DNA of 64,000 nucleotides, taken from positions 2,890,001 to 2,954,000 of the forward strand of contig NZ_CP071182.1 of assembly GCF_017298635.1 (NCBI RefSeq). Direction: 5' to 3'. The stretch's first letter is position 1; each line of letters starts with the position of its first letter. Below are positions 25,966 to 35,129 of the stretch, piece by piece. The stretch is from Paenalicyclobacillus mengziensis (GTDB lineage: Bacteria > Bacillota > Bacilli > Alicyclobacillales > Alicyclobacillaceae). The notes beneath the pieces are model-generated. The model worked only from the letters and a program-made list of their open reading frames with translations, searched no databases and was not told the DNA's origin. Both the position numbers and the translations under genes were made by a program.

Positions 25966-26179
25966 GGCCCATCCCTCCCATAGTTCGTATGCAATGAGGG
26001 GACAGGCAAGACCATGTTTGGTCCTGCAGGGGCTAATTTGTGATTCCTGTATATGGAGGCGGTTCGACCTGTGTGTGGATTGGACACCGAAGGAGGCGGC
26101 ATTTTAGATACGCGCCTCCGTGAGGAACTGGAATGCCCAGGTCTGGATCATTAGCATCCTCTGGTGCATTCGTTGAATG

Positions 26180-27142
26180 TCAGTTGGACGTAAATGTCGA
26201 TTTCCATTGGTTATTTTTCAGCCATGCGTATAGCCCTGTAGCCTTTAAATACGTCGTCCGATTACCCGTTACATAAGCGACAACATTTGGCTCATAATTC
26301 ACCGTGTATTTGCCTTGGTTCCCGACTGCTGTAACGGTATACGCCGGGTAAATATGGATTGTCGACTTATCTGCCGTCGTGATAGTCAAGCGAGAGGGGC
26401 CAATGTTGGCTTGGAAGTTCAATCCGGAGGTTGAAGGCGGTAAGTTCATTGTCGTTGTTGTTGCACTCTTCAGCCATGACAGAACTTGTTGGTTTACGGC
26501 TGATATTTTGGATTGTTCTGGCGTGTACTGGATTGCTACAGGGCCGGTTCCGTTAATCACCAACGATTGAATGGACGTGGGTGGTGTATAGCTTGCTTGA
26601 GGGGTTAAGCTCCAAGCGTCTCCTCCCCATGTGGCTTTCATGTTCAATTGTTTTTGCAGAAATGAATCTACGTAATAGACAGGAATATAAGTGGTGTAGA
26701 CACCACTTGCCGGATCTTTGGCAACTAACTTCGGACAAGTTACAAATGCATTTTTGTCTCCACCGATCGACAACTGCATTTCACTTGCTGCTAGTTTTTT
26801 GATTGATGTAGCACTACTCGTGTTTAGGTGCCATCCAGTGGGGGTCGACGAGATGTTCAATGTATTACCGTCGTCCCATTGGGAACGGACCCCAATTGAC
26901 CGAAGAGCTTCTTGCAAATAGTATACCGGAACCCAACTGGTTGACTTTCCTGACCGAGGATCATTTGCAACAATGTGTTGAGGGTGCAAAGAAGCGTGCC
27001 CGGCCATAGTAAGTGTCGTCTGCACATAATGGATCATAGAACTGTTTGTGTCTGAAGCTGCATGTGCGACAATTGGCATGAAGGTCTGTGTAGCCATTAC
27101 GCCTGCGGTAATTGTGCCCAATACGACTGGTCGAAATTTCAT
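26180..27142 (-). CDS. Secreted protein with two stalk-like domains, second copy
   Basis: Exported 320-residue protein: signal peptide ending near AHA-AS, then two copies of a domain with matching cores (VANDPRSGKSTSWVPVYYLQ and VAKDPASGVYTTYIPVYYVD). Each is about 90 residues and related to those of the protein at 23254. A linker and a C-terminal beta-rich region follow. ATG 27142 with GAGGTGAT upstream is well supported. It is oriented against the first copy and 1.9 kb away. A surface or envelope role is likely; there is no catalytic motif. Confidence 0.75.
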   Translation of the reverse strand: MKFRPVVLGTITAGVMATQTFMPIVAHAASDTNSSMIHYVQTTLTMAGHASLHPQHIVANDPRSGKSTSWVPVYYLQEALRSIGVRSQWDDGNTLNISSTPTGWHLNTSSATSIKKLAASEMQLSIGGDKNAFVTCPKLVAKDPASGVYTTYIPVYYVDSFLQKQLNMKATWGGDAWSLTPQASYTPPTSIQSLVINGTGPVAIQYTPEQSKISAVNQQVLSWLKSATTTTMNLPPSTSGLNFQANIGPSRLTITTADKSTIHIYPAYTVTAVGNQGKYTVNYEPNVVAYVTGNRTTYLKATGLYAWLKNNQWKSTFTSN

Positions 27143-27429
27143 TGTAGTATCACCTCTTAATGTTTGTTGTAGAACGAGCAGCCATCAGGATAGACGGGTA
27201 AGCCTCAGGTTTGGTCGCAATAAGATTTGGACGGATGTGATGGAGTACAGCGCGAGGCGTTGATTTCATCTTCGGCAGTCGACAGAGAACTGTCCTAAGG
27301 GAAGGGATTCTGAATAAAGAGGAAAACATTCACCGATGATGCTATGCCGTTACGGCGTGATCGGGCAGAAATGTCCCATAGCAACCCTTGGGCTCAACAG
27401 AATAAAAGTACATGGTGGAGGTGTTCTTT

Positions 27430-27630
27430 GTGCTCAAAAACATTCTATGGGGAATTGTTGCGATGGTCATTGTTGCTTTCGCGGTTTTCTCGGAATATAA
27501 ACGAAGGAAAACGCACATTGACAAACGCCGTCGACCGCAAACTGAAAATGAAAAAGAAATAGCAAAGCAGACCGCAATCGAAAAGGAAAAAAGTCGCCGT
27601 TATCCACCAGGCGGCAATGGACTTTATTGA
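27430..27630 (+). CDS. Small single-pass membrane protein
   Basis: 66-residue protein with one N-terminal membrane segment (ILWGIVAMVIVAFAVF) and a strongly charged Lys/Arg/Glu tail. The start GTG 27430 is chosen because GGTGGAGG is 8 bases upstream. An ATG at 27412 overlaps that site. I do not recognise the family. Confidence 0.5.
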   Translation: MLKNILWGIVAMVIVAFAVFSEYKRRKTHIDKRRRPQTENEKEIAKQTAIEKEKSRRYPPGGNGLY

Positions 27631-27689
27631 TAAGTGCACTACACAGATTGTTCAGCAAACGGCGGCGCATGTGCGACAACGGGAGTATT

Positions 27690-28103
27690 TTAGAAACTAT
27701 GTGTATTCTGAGCTTTAGGTTCCGTTTCTTTAATCGGCTCTTTTGTCTCAACGAGAACATAGTGAGTTGAATACGTTGTTTCGATGGACGGATCACCTGA
27801 CTTGGAGAACCGTAATCGATGCTTCGGACCTTTTCCCCATGATACATAGACGGTTTGAGATGACTTTAACTTCGCCGATTTCCCAAATTCGCGAAGTTCA
27901 TTGAGAATGAACTTCATCTTACTCAAATTTCCGTCGGTCACTTGCTCCAGATACGGAATCCGCTTGAAACGCCAGTCCTCCACTTGCTTCTTCGTGATCC
28001 GCTCTATCTTAACCAGGAGATCAACTGGGCTAACGTATCCTTTTTCGTCTACCAATTGCCCAGCGCAGGACCAGATCCGCTTACGCATGTCTTGTTTACC
28101 CAA
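27690..28103 (-). CDS. Hypothetical soluble protein
   Basis: 137-residue basic protein (WSCAGQLVDEKGYVSPVDLLVKI...) with no recognised family. The N-terminal half looks helical and could be a winged-helix-like fold; the C-terminus is hydrophilic. TTG 28103 has GAGGG 8 bases upstream. ATG 28088 is the alternative. Confidence 0.55.
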   Translation of the reverse strand: MGKQDMRKRIWSCAGQLVDEKGYVSPVDLLVKIERITKKQVEDWRFKRIPYLEQVTDGNLSKMKFILNELREFGKSAKLKSSQTVYVSWGKGPKHRLRFSKSGDPSIETTYSTHYVLVETKEPIKETEPKAQNTHSF

Positions 28104-28194
28104 GTTTTGATCCCTCGCATGTTTTAGTACAGTCAGTCGATGTGTTCATGAACACAGGTGAGTTAGCGCGATAAGAGTAGGTACATCTGCTGAC

Positions 28195-28557
28195 CTAGAT
28201 TCTGTTCTCCTCTATCGCTATGTTCTGGCCTTCAAGCCACTTCAGCATCTCGCGTCGGTGTGTTTCACACTCAAATTTGAACCAGTTCTCACGAGCCTCA
28301 GGGAAGTCGAATAAAACGTCCTTAAATGTGCGGAAGGGTTTTCGCCCGTTTAATGCTGCATTCAAACGATCTTGTAATTCTGTTGATGTGACAGTTTCCA
28401 CGAACTCGACCATGAGTCCGTACGCATCGCGTGATGCAATGGTTGGCAATTCCAGATAGCGTTCCTCATCTTCCAGTTCTTCTTCTAAGTCTTCGTCCCT
28501 ATATCCGGTCACGAGCGGGTCCATTGAGGGACTAGTCAGGAAAGGACAAGAAGACAC
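28195..28557 (-). CDS. UPF0158 family protein, short N-terminus
   Basis: About 120 residues with the UPF0158 core: ERYLELPTIASRDAYGLMVEF, GRKPFRTFKDVL and WFKFECETHRREMLKWL. The usual N-terminal strand region of the family appears to be missing, because the divergent Nudix gene begins only 43 bases beyond. No good ribosome site supports the first codon, and ATG 28524 is an alternative. It may be an N-terminally truncated gene. Function is unknown. Confidence 0.65.
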   Translation of the reverse strand: MSSCPFLTSPSMDPLVTGYRDEDLEEELEDEERYLELPTIASRDAYGLMVEFVETVTSTELQDRLNAALNGRKPFRTFKDVLFDFPEARENWFKFECETHRREMLKWLEGQNIAIEENRI

Positions 28558-28600
28558 TCAAATAAACACACAGTCGATTGCACAGTAGGGAGGTCCTGAA

Positions 28601-29092
28601 ATGGCATTTCCAACACACATAGTAGCCGTAGGCGGAATCGTTGAAGATGAACAAGGCAACATTCTATTAGTGAAAACACGAGACGGTGGATGGGTATTCC
28701 CAGGTGGGCAAGTTGAAGTTGGGGAAAACCTGATGGACGCTTTGTGTCGAGAGATAAAAGAGGAAAGCGGCATAGATACCACTGTCAGTCACTTGATCGG
28801 AGTTTATTCCAATACAGGTATACATAAGTGGTATGACGGTGTAACTGAGGTTCCTACGAAGCTAATGCTGGATTTTGTGTGTAAGCCCGTAGGTGGACAA
28901 TTAAGCATATCCGACGAAACAACAGACAGTGGATGGGTTTCGAAAGAAAAAGTGCTTGATTTCATTGCCGCACCAGCTATCCGTACCCGCTTTCAGGTTT
29001 ACTTGGATTTTGACGGGGCGACGGCTTACATGGAGTATGTATCAAAACCAGAGTTTGAAATCAAACATCGGACGGGAATATCTCCACGATAG
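28601..29092 (+). CDS. Nudix hydrolase
   Basis: 163-residue hydrolase of nucleoside diphosphate derivatives. The Nudix box is complete: GGQVEVGENLMDALCREI followed by KEESGI fits G-x5-E-x7-REUxEExGU. ATG 28601 has GGGAGG. The substrate cannot be read from sequence. A terminator lies about 85 bases after the stop. Confidence 0.9.
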   Translation: MAFPTHIVAVGGIVEDEQGNILLVKTRDGGWVFPGGQVEVGENLMDALCREIKEESGIDTTVSHLIGVYSNTGIHKWYDGVTEVPTKLMLDFVCKPVGGQLSISDETTDSGWVSKEKVLDFIAAPAIRTRFQVYLDFDGATAYMEYVSKPEFEIKHRTGISPR

Positions 29093-29175
29093 ATATATCC
29101 TCTATTTGTGCATGACTGTGCATCGTTTGACTCAGGGGGATTTGCGGCGGGTATTTAAGATTAAAGAGACCGGTG

Positions 29176-29224
29176 AAACAGTTGCCTGAGGCGACGAATG
29201 CGTCGTGCGACAGGCAGCTGTTTT
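29176..29224 (+). terminator. Rho-independent terminator
   Basis: AAACAGTTGCCTG and CAGGCAGCTGTTT form the outer stem, with an inner GCGACG/CGTCG(T)GC pairing and TTTTAATATTT after it. It ends the Nudix transcript. Confidence 0.85.
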
Positions 29225-29353
29225 AATATTTCTTTGTACTGACTCGTTGTCCATTTTATGGCTAACCAGATTGAGGATTGGACATGGACGCAAATAATCT
29301 GAATAAATCAATTATCTGATGACCGCGTGAATTGATTATGATATATTACGTAA

Positions 29354-29366
29354 TAGGTATTACCAC
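29354..29366. promoter_or_regulatory. Candidate GntR operator, site 1
   Basis: TAGGTATTACCAC contains GGTA-T-TACC and matches site 2 at 31546 in the right half. It fits the TGGT-N3-ACCA class of FadR-type GntR operators. Two AT-rich inverted repeats are nearby: TATTACGTAATA at 29344-29355 and ATATTA-TACG-TAATAT at 29476-29491. A wider AATCAATT...AATTGATT pair (29306-29337) lies just upstream. Confidence 0.5.
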
Positions 29367-29547
29367 ATGGGCGGATGCGGACTGACTATGCCAATGTTTA
29401 AACTGACTTCGTCTCAAATCCAAAACCAGGAATTTGTCTGTATTATTGGATTGTGTATAAAAATGCACAAAATATATATTATACGTAATATTTGATGTAT
29501 TGTAGCTGCTCTACGGTACATCTAGAACGCGGTGAAGTAGATTGTAG

Positions 29548-29580
29548 CCCCCCAAAAAGCATTCCTTGAATTCTGGGGGG
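29548..29580 (+). promoter_or_regulatory. 5'-leader hairpin before symporter operon
   Basis: CCCCCC and GGGGGG bracket a 21-base stretch that includes ATTC/GAAT pairing, giving a strong RNA hairpin about 150 bases before the DUF3311 gene. A ribosome-site-like GGGAGGTG follows directly, but the only frame from it is ten codons and spaced too closely. No known riboswitch class was recognised. The 29225-29732 gap otherwise has no gene. Confidence 0.4.
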
Positions 29581-29732
29581 TAAGGGAGGTGATGGCCAAA
29601 GCTCCATATTGCTTTGCATGGTAGTCACGCTTCCGGTATCCCTGTCTTAGTGACGGCTGCGACTGAATTCTGAGTTGTTGTAGTAAGTCTGGTTTGTAGT
29701 GAAAACGCCTTCAATAAAGAGGAGGTATTTTT

Positions 29733-29969
29733 GTGAAAAGGTCCATTACTGCCTGGCTGTTGACGGTGATTGTCATCCTCCTGCTGTACCTCGGCGCAGT
29801 CGCATTGTTCGCCAATCGAATCCATCCTACGATTCTCAGCATGCCGTTTTTGTATGCGTGGTATGTACTTGTTCCGCTCTTAACTCCTGTAGCTCTAGGC
29901 TTGTTGTACATCTATGATAGCCGTCATAATCCACAAAACGACCCGATTCACTGGACGGGGGGGAACTAA
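29733..29969 (+). CDS. DUF3311 small membrane protein
   Basis: 78-residue protein with two membrane segments (TVIVILLLYLGAVALFANRI; AWYVLVPLLTPVALGLLYIY). DUF3311 proteins usually sit just before an SSS-family symporter, as here, where the next gene starts at the base after its stop. It probably works as a small partner of that symporter. GTG 29733 has GAGGAGGT upstream. Confidence 0.82.
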   Translation: MKRSITAWLLTVIVILLLYLGAVALFANRIHPTILSMPFLYAWYVLVPLLTPVALGLLYIYDSRHNPQNDPIHWTGGN

Positions 29970-31484
29970 ATGAATGCCGCTCTAATTCTTGGAGTGAGTT
30001 TGGTGGTTGTTTTCATTGTCGCGTTGCTTGGCGTGTTCCTTGGTAGGGGAAGGAATAAAGACATTGAAGGTTGGTTGGTCAGCGGTCGGAAAATGGGCTC
30101 ATTTCTCGTCTGGTTTCTTCTCGGAAGCGAGATCTACACTGCATTCACATTTGAAGGACTGGCAGGCTATGCATACAAGAACGGGTCAGCAGCATTTTAT
30201 AACGTAGCCTTGAATGACGTTGCCTATGCAATCGGATTCCTGGTGCTGCCGACAATTTGGATTATCGGGAAGCGCTTTGGTTATGTGACTCAGTCAGACT
30301 TTGTTGCGGGGCGTTATCGAAGTAAACCACTCGGGATCTTTGTAGCGTTGACAAGTGCCATCATTATGATTGCCTACATTGATTTGAACATCACTGGTCT
30401 TGAGGCAGTCATCAAGGTGATTGGGAATGGGGCCATCAGTACCACTTGGGCAGAAGTTCTTGGCTTTTTGATTCTTGCCTTGGCAGTCTTTTTTGGTGGT
30501 ATTCAAGGAAATGCTATCCAAGCCGCCATCAAAGATATTCTGATGTTCCTGGCAATTGGGGTCATGTTCTTTGTAATTCCGTTCCATTACTTCGGGTCCT
30601 TTGGGCACATGTATGGTCAATTCGTGAAACAGATTCCAAGCCATTTGAGGTTGCCGGGAGTTTCGAAGCACCTTGGTGTGACCTGGCTGATTACGACGGT
30701 CCTCCTGAATGGAGTCGGCCAGTGGATGTGGCCGCAGTGGTTTGGGGTTGCATTTACTGCCAAAAATCCTCGCACTCTCAAATTTGAGGCAGTATTTATG
30801 CCGCTCTATCAATTGGTGAAAGTGGCTGTGATTACGATTGGCTTGAGTGCTGTGATTATCCTTGGTTTCTCAAAGAGCATCAATGGGAACAACGTGGTTA
30901 TGATGTTGGCAGTCAAAACATTCCCAGAGTGGTTTGTTGTCCTATTTACCATCGCGGCCATGCTGTCGGCCATTATTCCAGCTGGGCCAATTATTATGAC
31001 ATCAAGCAGCTTAATTGCCAAAAACGTAGTGCAAGCACTCAGCCCGAAAACGACTGAAAAGTCCGTGTACCGGTTAACTCGGGTACTTGTCTTTCCATTG
31101 ACGATTGTTGCATTGTTTTTGACAATCGTAGCACCTTCACTTATTGTACAGATTCTCCTCGTTGCGTACGACTTTATCTCACAATTGTTTCCTGCGGTCA
31201 TCTTAGGGGGATTGTTCTGGCGTCGAGCCACGAAGCAAGGGGTCCTCGCAGGTATCTTAACAGGGTGGGTGGTCGCTGCCATCTTGGTGTTGACTAAGCA
31301 TAACCCCTTTGGCATCAATGCGGGATTCGTTGCTTTAGTTGCGAATCTTGTTGTGTTTACGGTCGTTAGTTACCTGACTAAGCCTGTTTCGGAAGAATAC
31401 TTAACGACCTTCTTTGAACACGCATTGCCGAAGTCCAAGGCGTCACGAGGAAATAAGGGTGTACAACTACCACTATCAGAATAA
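29970..31484 (+). CDS. Sodium:solute symporter (SSS family)
   Basis: 504-residue transporter with about 13 hydrophobic segments and family-like regions GWLVSGRKMGSFLVWF, GSEIYTAFTFEGLAGYAY and VTQSDFVAGRY. SSS proteins import organic acids, amino acids, sugars or pantothenate with Na+. It is paired with DUF3311 and followed by a lyase operon, so it may import that pathway's substrate, a 2-hydroxy acid or sulfonate. This is inference. The candidate GntR operators flank the gene pair. Confidence 0.9.
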   Translation: MNAALILGVSLVVVFIVALLGVFLGRGRNKDIEGWLVSGRKMGSFLVWFLLGSEIYTAFTFEGLAGYAYKNGSAAFYNVALNDVAYAIGFLVLPTIWIIGKRFGYVTQSDFVAGRYRSKPLGIFVALTSAIIMIAYIDLNITGLEAVIKVIGNGAISTTWAEVLGFLILALAVFFGGIQGNAIQAAIKDILMFLAIGVMFFVIPFHYFGSFGHMYGQFVKQIPSHLRLPGVSKHLGVTWLITTVLLNGVGQWMWPQWFGVAFTAKNPRTLKFEAVFMPLYQLVKVAVITIGLSAVIILGFSKSINGNNVVMMLAVKTFPEWFVVLFTIAAMLSAIIPAGPIIMTSSSLIAKNVVQALSPKTTEKSVYRLTRVLVFPLTIVALFLTIVAPSLIVQILLVAYDFISQLFPAVILGGLFWRRATKQGVLAGILTGWVVAAILVLTKHNPFGINAGFVALVANLVVFTVVSYLTKPVSEEYLTTFFEHALPKSKASRGNKGVQLPLSE

Positions 31485-31545
31485 ATGAAAACCATCTAAG
31501 AATTCTTGTTGATCTTCGATCTACCATGCAATAGAATGGATTCAA

Positions 31546-31558
31546 GTGGTAATACCAC
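31546..31558. promoter_or_regulatory. Candidate GntR operator, site 2
   Basis: GTGGTAATACCAC is a perfect 6-1-6 palindrome (TGGT-AAT-ACCA core) 34 bases before the lyase small-subunit gene. It matches the operator class of FadR/LldR/PdhR-type GntR proteins, and such a regulator is encoded at 34261. Confidence 0.6.
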
Positions 31559-31591
31559 ATACTTATTACTTCTGATCTGGAGGGGTGTTAC

Positions 31592-31870
31592 ATGCACAAG
31601 TTCCTGATCCATAAGCAAGGGGACTTTGTTGGAGTCGCTACACGGGACATCGAAGCAAATGAGGCAGTAACGGGAGTTTTCATGGATGACAATTCGACAG
31701 TCGAAGTGGTCGCAAGACAGGCCGTTCCGCTAGGACACAAGATTGCTTTGGAAAGTCTCGACTATGGTGCGGATGTTGTTGAGTATGGGCAGGTCATCGG
31801 TTACGCAAGTACTGGCTGGCAACGTGGCGACTACGTTCATACACACAATCTGAAGAGTAAGAGGTGGTAA
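31592..31870 (+). CDS. Sulfolactate/altronate lyase small subunit (SAF domain)
   Basis: 92-residue SAF-domain protein matching the N-terminal part of UxaA-type dehydratases and the separate SuyA subunit of (R)-sulfolactate sulfo-lyase. Visible features are VPLGHKIAL, the [12 protein letters not shown] turn and the ending [10 protein letters not shown]. It is separate from the large subunit, as in SuyA/SuyB, whereas many UxaA proteins are fused. ATG 31592 has GGAGGGG upstream. Together with the next gene it would eliminate bisulfite from sulfolactate to give pyruvate, or water from a sugar acid. The first is favoured by context. Confidence 0.72.
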   Translation: MHKFLIHKQGDFVGVATRDIEANEAVTGVFMDDNSTVEVVARQAVPLGHKIALESLDYGADVVEYGQVIGYASTGWQRGDYVHTHNLKSKRW

Positions 31871-31872
31871 GA

Positions 31873-33027
31873 ATGCAGAAAACAGTGATGGGTTATCGAC
31901 GCCCGAACGGAGCAGTGGGAATTCGTAATCATGTTGTGATTATTCCTGTTGATGACATCTCTAATGCAGCCGTAGAAGCCGTTGCGAGTAAAATTCCAGG
32001 TACGCTCGCACTGTCCCATCCGTATGGACGCCTACAGTATGGAAAGGACCTGGAACTTCATTTCCGCACACTTATCGGAACAGGTTGCAATGCGAACGTC
32101 GCCGCTGCCATTGTGATTGGCATTGAAGCAAATTGGTCAAAAAAAGTTGCTGAAGGGATTGCAGAGACTGGAAAACCTGTAGCGTGGTTTAGTATTGAAG
32201 GTCAGGGTGAATTGGAAACTGTACGACAAGCTTGCTGGAAGGCTCAGGAGTTCGTTCAGTACGCCACGGAGCTCAATCGTGAACCTGTTCCCGTTTCCGA
32301 TATGATTATTAGCATCAAGTGCGGTGAGTCAGACACAACGACCGGTCTGGCTTCTTGTCCGACAGTTGGGAAGGTAGTTGACGAACTGATTGATATGGGC
32401 GCGACGGTTCTATTTGGTGAAACTTCCGAATTGACAGGCGGTGAACATTTGATTGCAGAGCGCTGTGCAACGCCTGACGTCCGGGAGCGTTTCTTGAAGA
32501 CCTTTCACGACTATGTATCATTTATTGAGAACCAGGATGCTGACCTCCTAGGCTCGCAGCCAACTCAAGGAAATATTGCGGGTGGGCTTAGCACAATTGA
32601 AGAAAAGGCGATGGGGAACATTGAAAAAACGGGCACGAAACCAGTTGTAGGTGTACTCGAACCAGCGCAGGCACCGACAGTCAAAGGCTTAAACTTTATG
32701 GATACATCGTCGGCTGCTGCCGAGTGCGTGACGCTCATGGCTGCAGCGGGTGCAGTCCTTCACTTTTTCCCGACTGGGCAAGGGAACATTGTCGGCAATC
32801 CGATTGAACCCGTCGTCAAGCTAACAGGCAATCCAAAAACGGCACAATGCATGAAGGAACACATCGACGTCGATGTGAGTGGCTTGTTATCTTACGAAAT
32901 TAATCTGCCGCAAGCTGCAGAGCAACTTAGTGAGGTCATGGTCCGCACCATGAACGGCCGTTTTACTATGGCAGAGGCGCTCGGTCACCGTGAGTTTGTC
33001 TTAACAAAACTGTATCCGAGTGCGTAA
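31873..33027 (+). CDS. Sulfolactate/altronate lyase large subunit (UxaA/SuyB family)
   Basis: 384-residue enzyme of the UxaA/GarD lyase family. Key stretches are [66 protein letters not shown] and HFFPTGQGN. Cys and Glu in these stretches are likely Fe or substrate ligands. The length fits SuyB better than long fused UxaA. ATG 31873 has AGAGGTGG upstream. The gene lies 2 bases after the small subunit. Two dehydrogenases of the ComC and SlcC families follow downstream, the set used to interconvert sulfolactate enantiomers. Altronate or another hydroxy-acid dehydratase remains possible. Confidence 0.75.
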   Translation: MQKTVMGYRRPNGAVGIRNHVVIIPVDDISNAAVEAVASKIPGTLALSHPYGRLQYGKDLELHFRTLIGTGCNANVAAAIVIGIEANWSKKVAEGIAETGKPVAWFSIEGQGELETVRQACWKAQEFVQYATELNREPVPVSDMIISIKCGESDTTTGLASCPTVGKVVDELIDMGATVLFGETSELTGGEHLIAERCATPDVRERFLKTFHDYVSFIENQDADLLGSQPTQGNIAGGLSTIEEKAMGNIEKTGTKPVVGVLEPAQAPTVKGLNFMDTSSAAAECVTLMAAAGAVLHFFPTGQGNIVGNPIEPVVKLTGNPKTAQCMKEHIDVDVSGLLSYEINLPQAAEQLSEVMVRTMNGRFTMAEALGHREFVLTKLYPSA

Positions 33028-33121
33028 GTAAAGACGGGATTGCGTGGTTAAGAAGGATAGGTTCCGTATTTAAGGTAGAGGGCCGAGGGCAAGAAGCTAG
33101 GTTTCGGATCGGGAGGGGCTT

Positions 33122-34204
33122 GTGATGTCAGGCGTCATGTATGCAGTAGACGACTTACTCCAGCTTGCGACGGCATGCTTTCAAGCGGCCGGAGTTACCG
33201 ATGAAGACGCGAGATGGACTGCACAGGTACTGGTTCGTGCAGACTTGCAGGGGACAGCCACACACGGGCTGTCCCGGCTCTCCGCCTATGTGTCAGGGAT
33301 TTGCAACGGAAAGATTAAACCGCAGCCGGAGATGAAAATCGATGAGACAGGTCCTGCGACTGCTGTCATCGACGGAGATCAGGGACTCGGACCTGTGGTT
33401 GGAAAGATTGCGATGGAAGCAGCCCTGGATAAAGCCAAGGTTGCGGGAGTCGGCATTACTGCCGTTCGGAATGGAAATCACGCAGGTGCGATGTCGACGT
33501 ACACTGAACTTGCGGCCAGCCGCGGATGTATCGGCTTCGCGCTGACAAACGCGCAACCTGCCATTCCGCCTTGGGGTGGACGCAAAGCCTATTTCGGAAC
33601 GAATCCAATTGCACTCGCTGCGCCACAGAAAGATGGCCAACCTGTATCCATTGACTTAGCAACCAGTGTTGTTGCCCGTGGGAATATCATTATGGCCGCA
33701 AAGAGGAACGAGCCGATTCCGGGAGGATGGGCAATCGACGCAAACGGTGACCCTACAACCGATGCGGCAGCCGCTCTTAAGGGTGCGCTGCTTCCAATGG
33801 CGGGACCAAAAGGATACAGCCTGGCTTTGATAGTGGAAATTCTTAGCGGACTTTTGTCTGGTGGAAATTTCGGGTATAATGTGGGCTCAATCTATGACGA
33901 AGGAACAGCTCCCCCAGGAACGAGCATGTTTTTCATGGCATTGAACCCGGATTTCTTCATCGGGCAGAGCATTTTTGAGACCCGCGTCTCTCAGTTAGCC
34001 AGGGAAGTTACATCGGTGCCACTGGCGTCTGGACATGAACGAATCCGCATGCCCGGAGACCGGAGACAAAGACTAGAAAACGAACGAAGGTTGCAGGGGG
34101 TCCCTATCGCATCTGAAACCGAAAAGGAATTACGGCAAATCTGCAAGAAATATTCTATAACTATGCCAAAGTCTTTAGCGCCCAAATCACCGGTTGCATA
34201 TTGA
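33122..34204 (+). CDS. LDH2/ComC-type NAD(P)-dependent dehydrogenase
   Basis: 360-residue member of the malate/L-lactate/sulfolactate dehydrogenase (LDH2) family, which has its own fold unlike classical LDH. The catalytic histidine region GNHAGAMSTY, the entry ATHGLSRL and the nucleotide-binding NPIALAAP and GPKGYSLAL stretches are visible. ComC, (R)-sulfolactate dehydrogenase, belongs here and would oxidise sulfolactate to sulfopyruvate or the reverse. GTG 33122 or ATG 33125 follow GGGAGGGG. It lies between the lyase and the regulator. Malate or ureidoglycolate dehydrogenase are alternatives. Confidence 0.82.
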   Translation: MMSGVMYAVDDLLQLATACFQAAGVTDEDARWTAQVLVRADLQGTATHGLSRLSAYVSGICNGKIKPQPEMKIDETGPATAVIDGDQGLGPVVGKIAMEAALDKAKVAGVGITAVRNGNHAGAMSTYTELAASRGCIGFALTNAQPAIPPWGGRKAYFGTNPIALAAPQKDGQPVSIDLATSVVARGNIIMAAKRNEPIPGGWAIDANGDPTTDAAAALKGALLPMAGPKGYSLALIVEILSGLLSGGNFGYNVGSIYDEGTAPPGTSMFFMALNPDFFIGQSIFETRVSQLAREVTSVPLASGHERIRMPGDRRQRLENERRLQGVPIASETEKELRQICKKYSITMPKSLAPKSPVAY

Positions 34205-34260
34205 TGATAGAGCGGTGTACGGGACTTGCCCCTTTACTGTAACAGGTCCGAGAAAGGTCG

Positions 34261-34974
34261 GTGCGCGCCGTGTTTGAACCGATTTCAGATAATGTCGCAT
34301 TAAGTCAAAAAATCGTCGCGAAAGTGACAGATGCGATTACCCGCGGCGAGCTCCGCCCTGGGGACAGGCTGCCAACGGAGAGGGAGATGGCATCTCAGTT
34401 TCAAGTGAGCCGTACATCCATTCGAGATGCCATTAAAATTCTGACTGGTCGGGGCCTGTTAACGGTCAAACACGGTGTCGGGATTTTTGTTGCAGATCCT
34501 AACAAATCGGTTGAGGACTCGTGGGCCGCTGAGGCGCACAGTGCCAACCTACGTGACCTCTTCGAAATTCGCAAGATGCTCGAAACAGAAGCGAGCTTCT
34601 ACGCTGCCGAGAGGGCGTCAGCGGAAGACATCAAACGAATTTCAGAGATTCTGGATGAGGCGCTGCTTCATGAATCAGATCTTCAGTCGTTAAGCCTGTA
34701 TGATGCCCGGTTTCACGTTGCGATTGCCGAGGCCTCCAAGAACCTGTTGCTGGTGAAAGTGATGTGGTCTTTGCTTGAGTCTCTCGAAGAGGGTAGACGG
34801 AGCAGTTTACAAATTCCGGGACGCGCAGCTGTCTCTATCCGTGAACACCAAGCGATTTTAAAGGCGATTACCGAGCACGACGCAAACGGGGCACGCAGTG
34901 CTATGCTGGCCCATCTAACCAGTGTGGAAGGGTCTGTTCAAACCCGTCCGGTCGAGATAAACACGGAGCTGTAA
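34261..34974 (+). CDS. GntR family regulator, FadR/FCD subfamily
   Basis: 237-residue repressor-type protein with an N-terminal winged helix (IVAKVTDAITRGELRPGDRL, LPTEREMASQFQVSRTSIRD) and a C-terminal all-helical FCD ligand domain. The metal- or acid-binding residues of the FCD type are seen in YDARFHVAIAEAS and in REHQAILKAI. It probably senses a pathway acid and controls the cluster through the TGGT-N3-ACCA-like sites at 29354 and 31546. GTG 34261 has AAAGG only 3 bases upstream, so GTG 34270 may be used instead. Confidence 0.88.
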   Translation: MRAVFEPISDNVALSQKIVAKVTDAITRGELRPGDRLPTEREMASQFQVSRTSIRDAIKILTGRGLLTVKHGVGIFVADPNKSVEDSWAAEAHSANLRDLFEIRKMLETEASFYAAERASAEDIKRISEILDEALLHESDLQSLSLYDARFHVAIAEASKNLLLVKVMWSLLESLEEGRRSSLQIPGRAAVSIREHQAILKAITEHDANGARSAMLAHLTSVEGSVQTRPVEINTEL

Positions 34975-35129
34975 TCAGACTTTCTCATCGGATCTGCCGC
35001 GGGGTGCACCCCCGCATCCCGCCCTACAGAAATTCCTAAATCCCACCGACTTATATAACATAAAAATTCTGAATATATAGATATTATGAGAATTAGATAA
35101 GACAAAGTAGCAGAGAGGTGGGCTTGAAA

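Noticed and set aside
29580..29625. Ten-codon leader peptide after GGGAGGTG at 29584
   Set aside because: The ATG is only about 2 bases from the ribosome site and the peptide has no repeated amino acid of a regulatory type.
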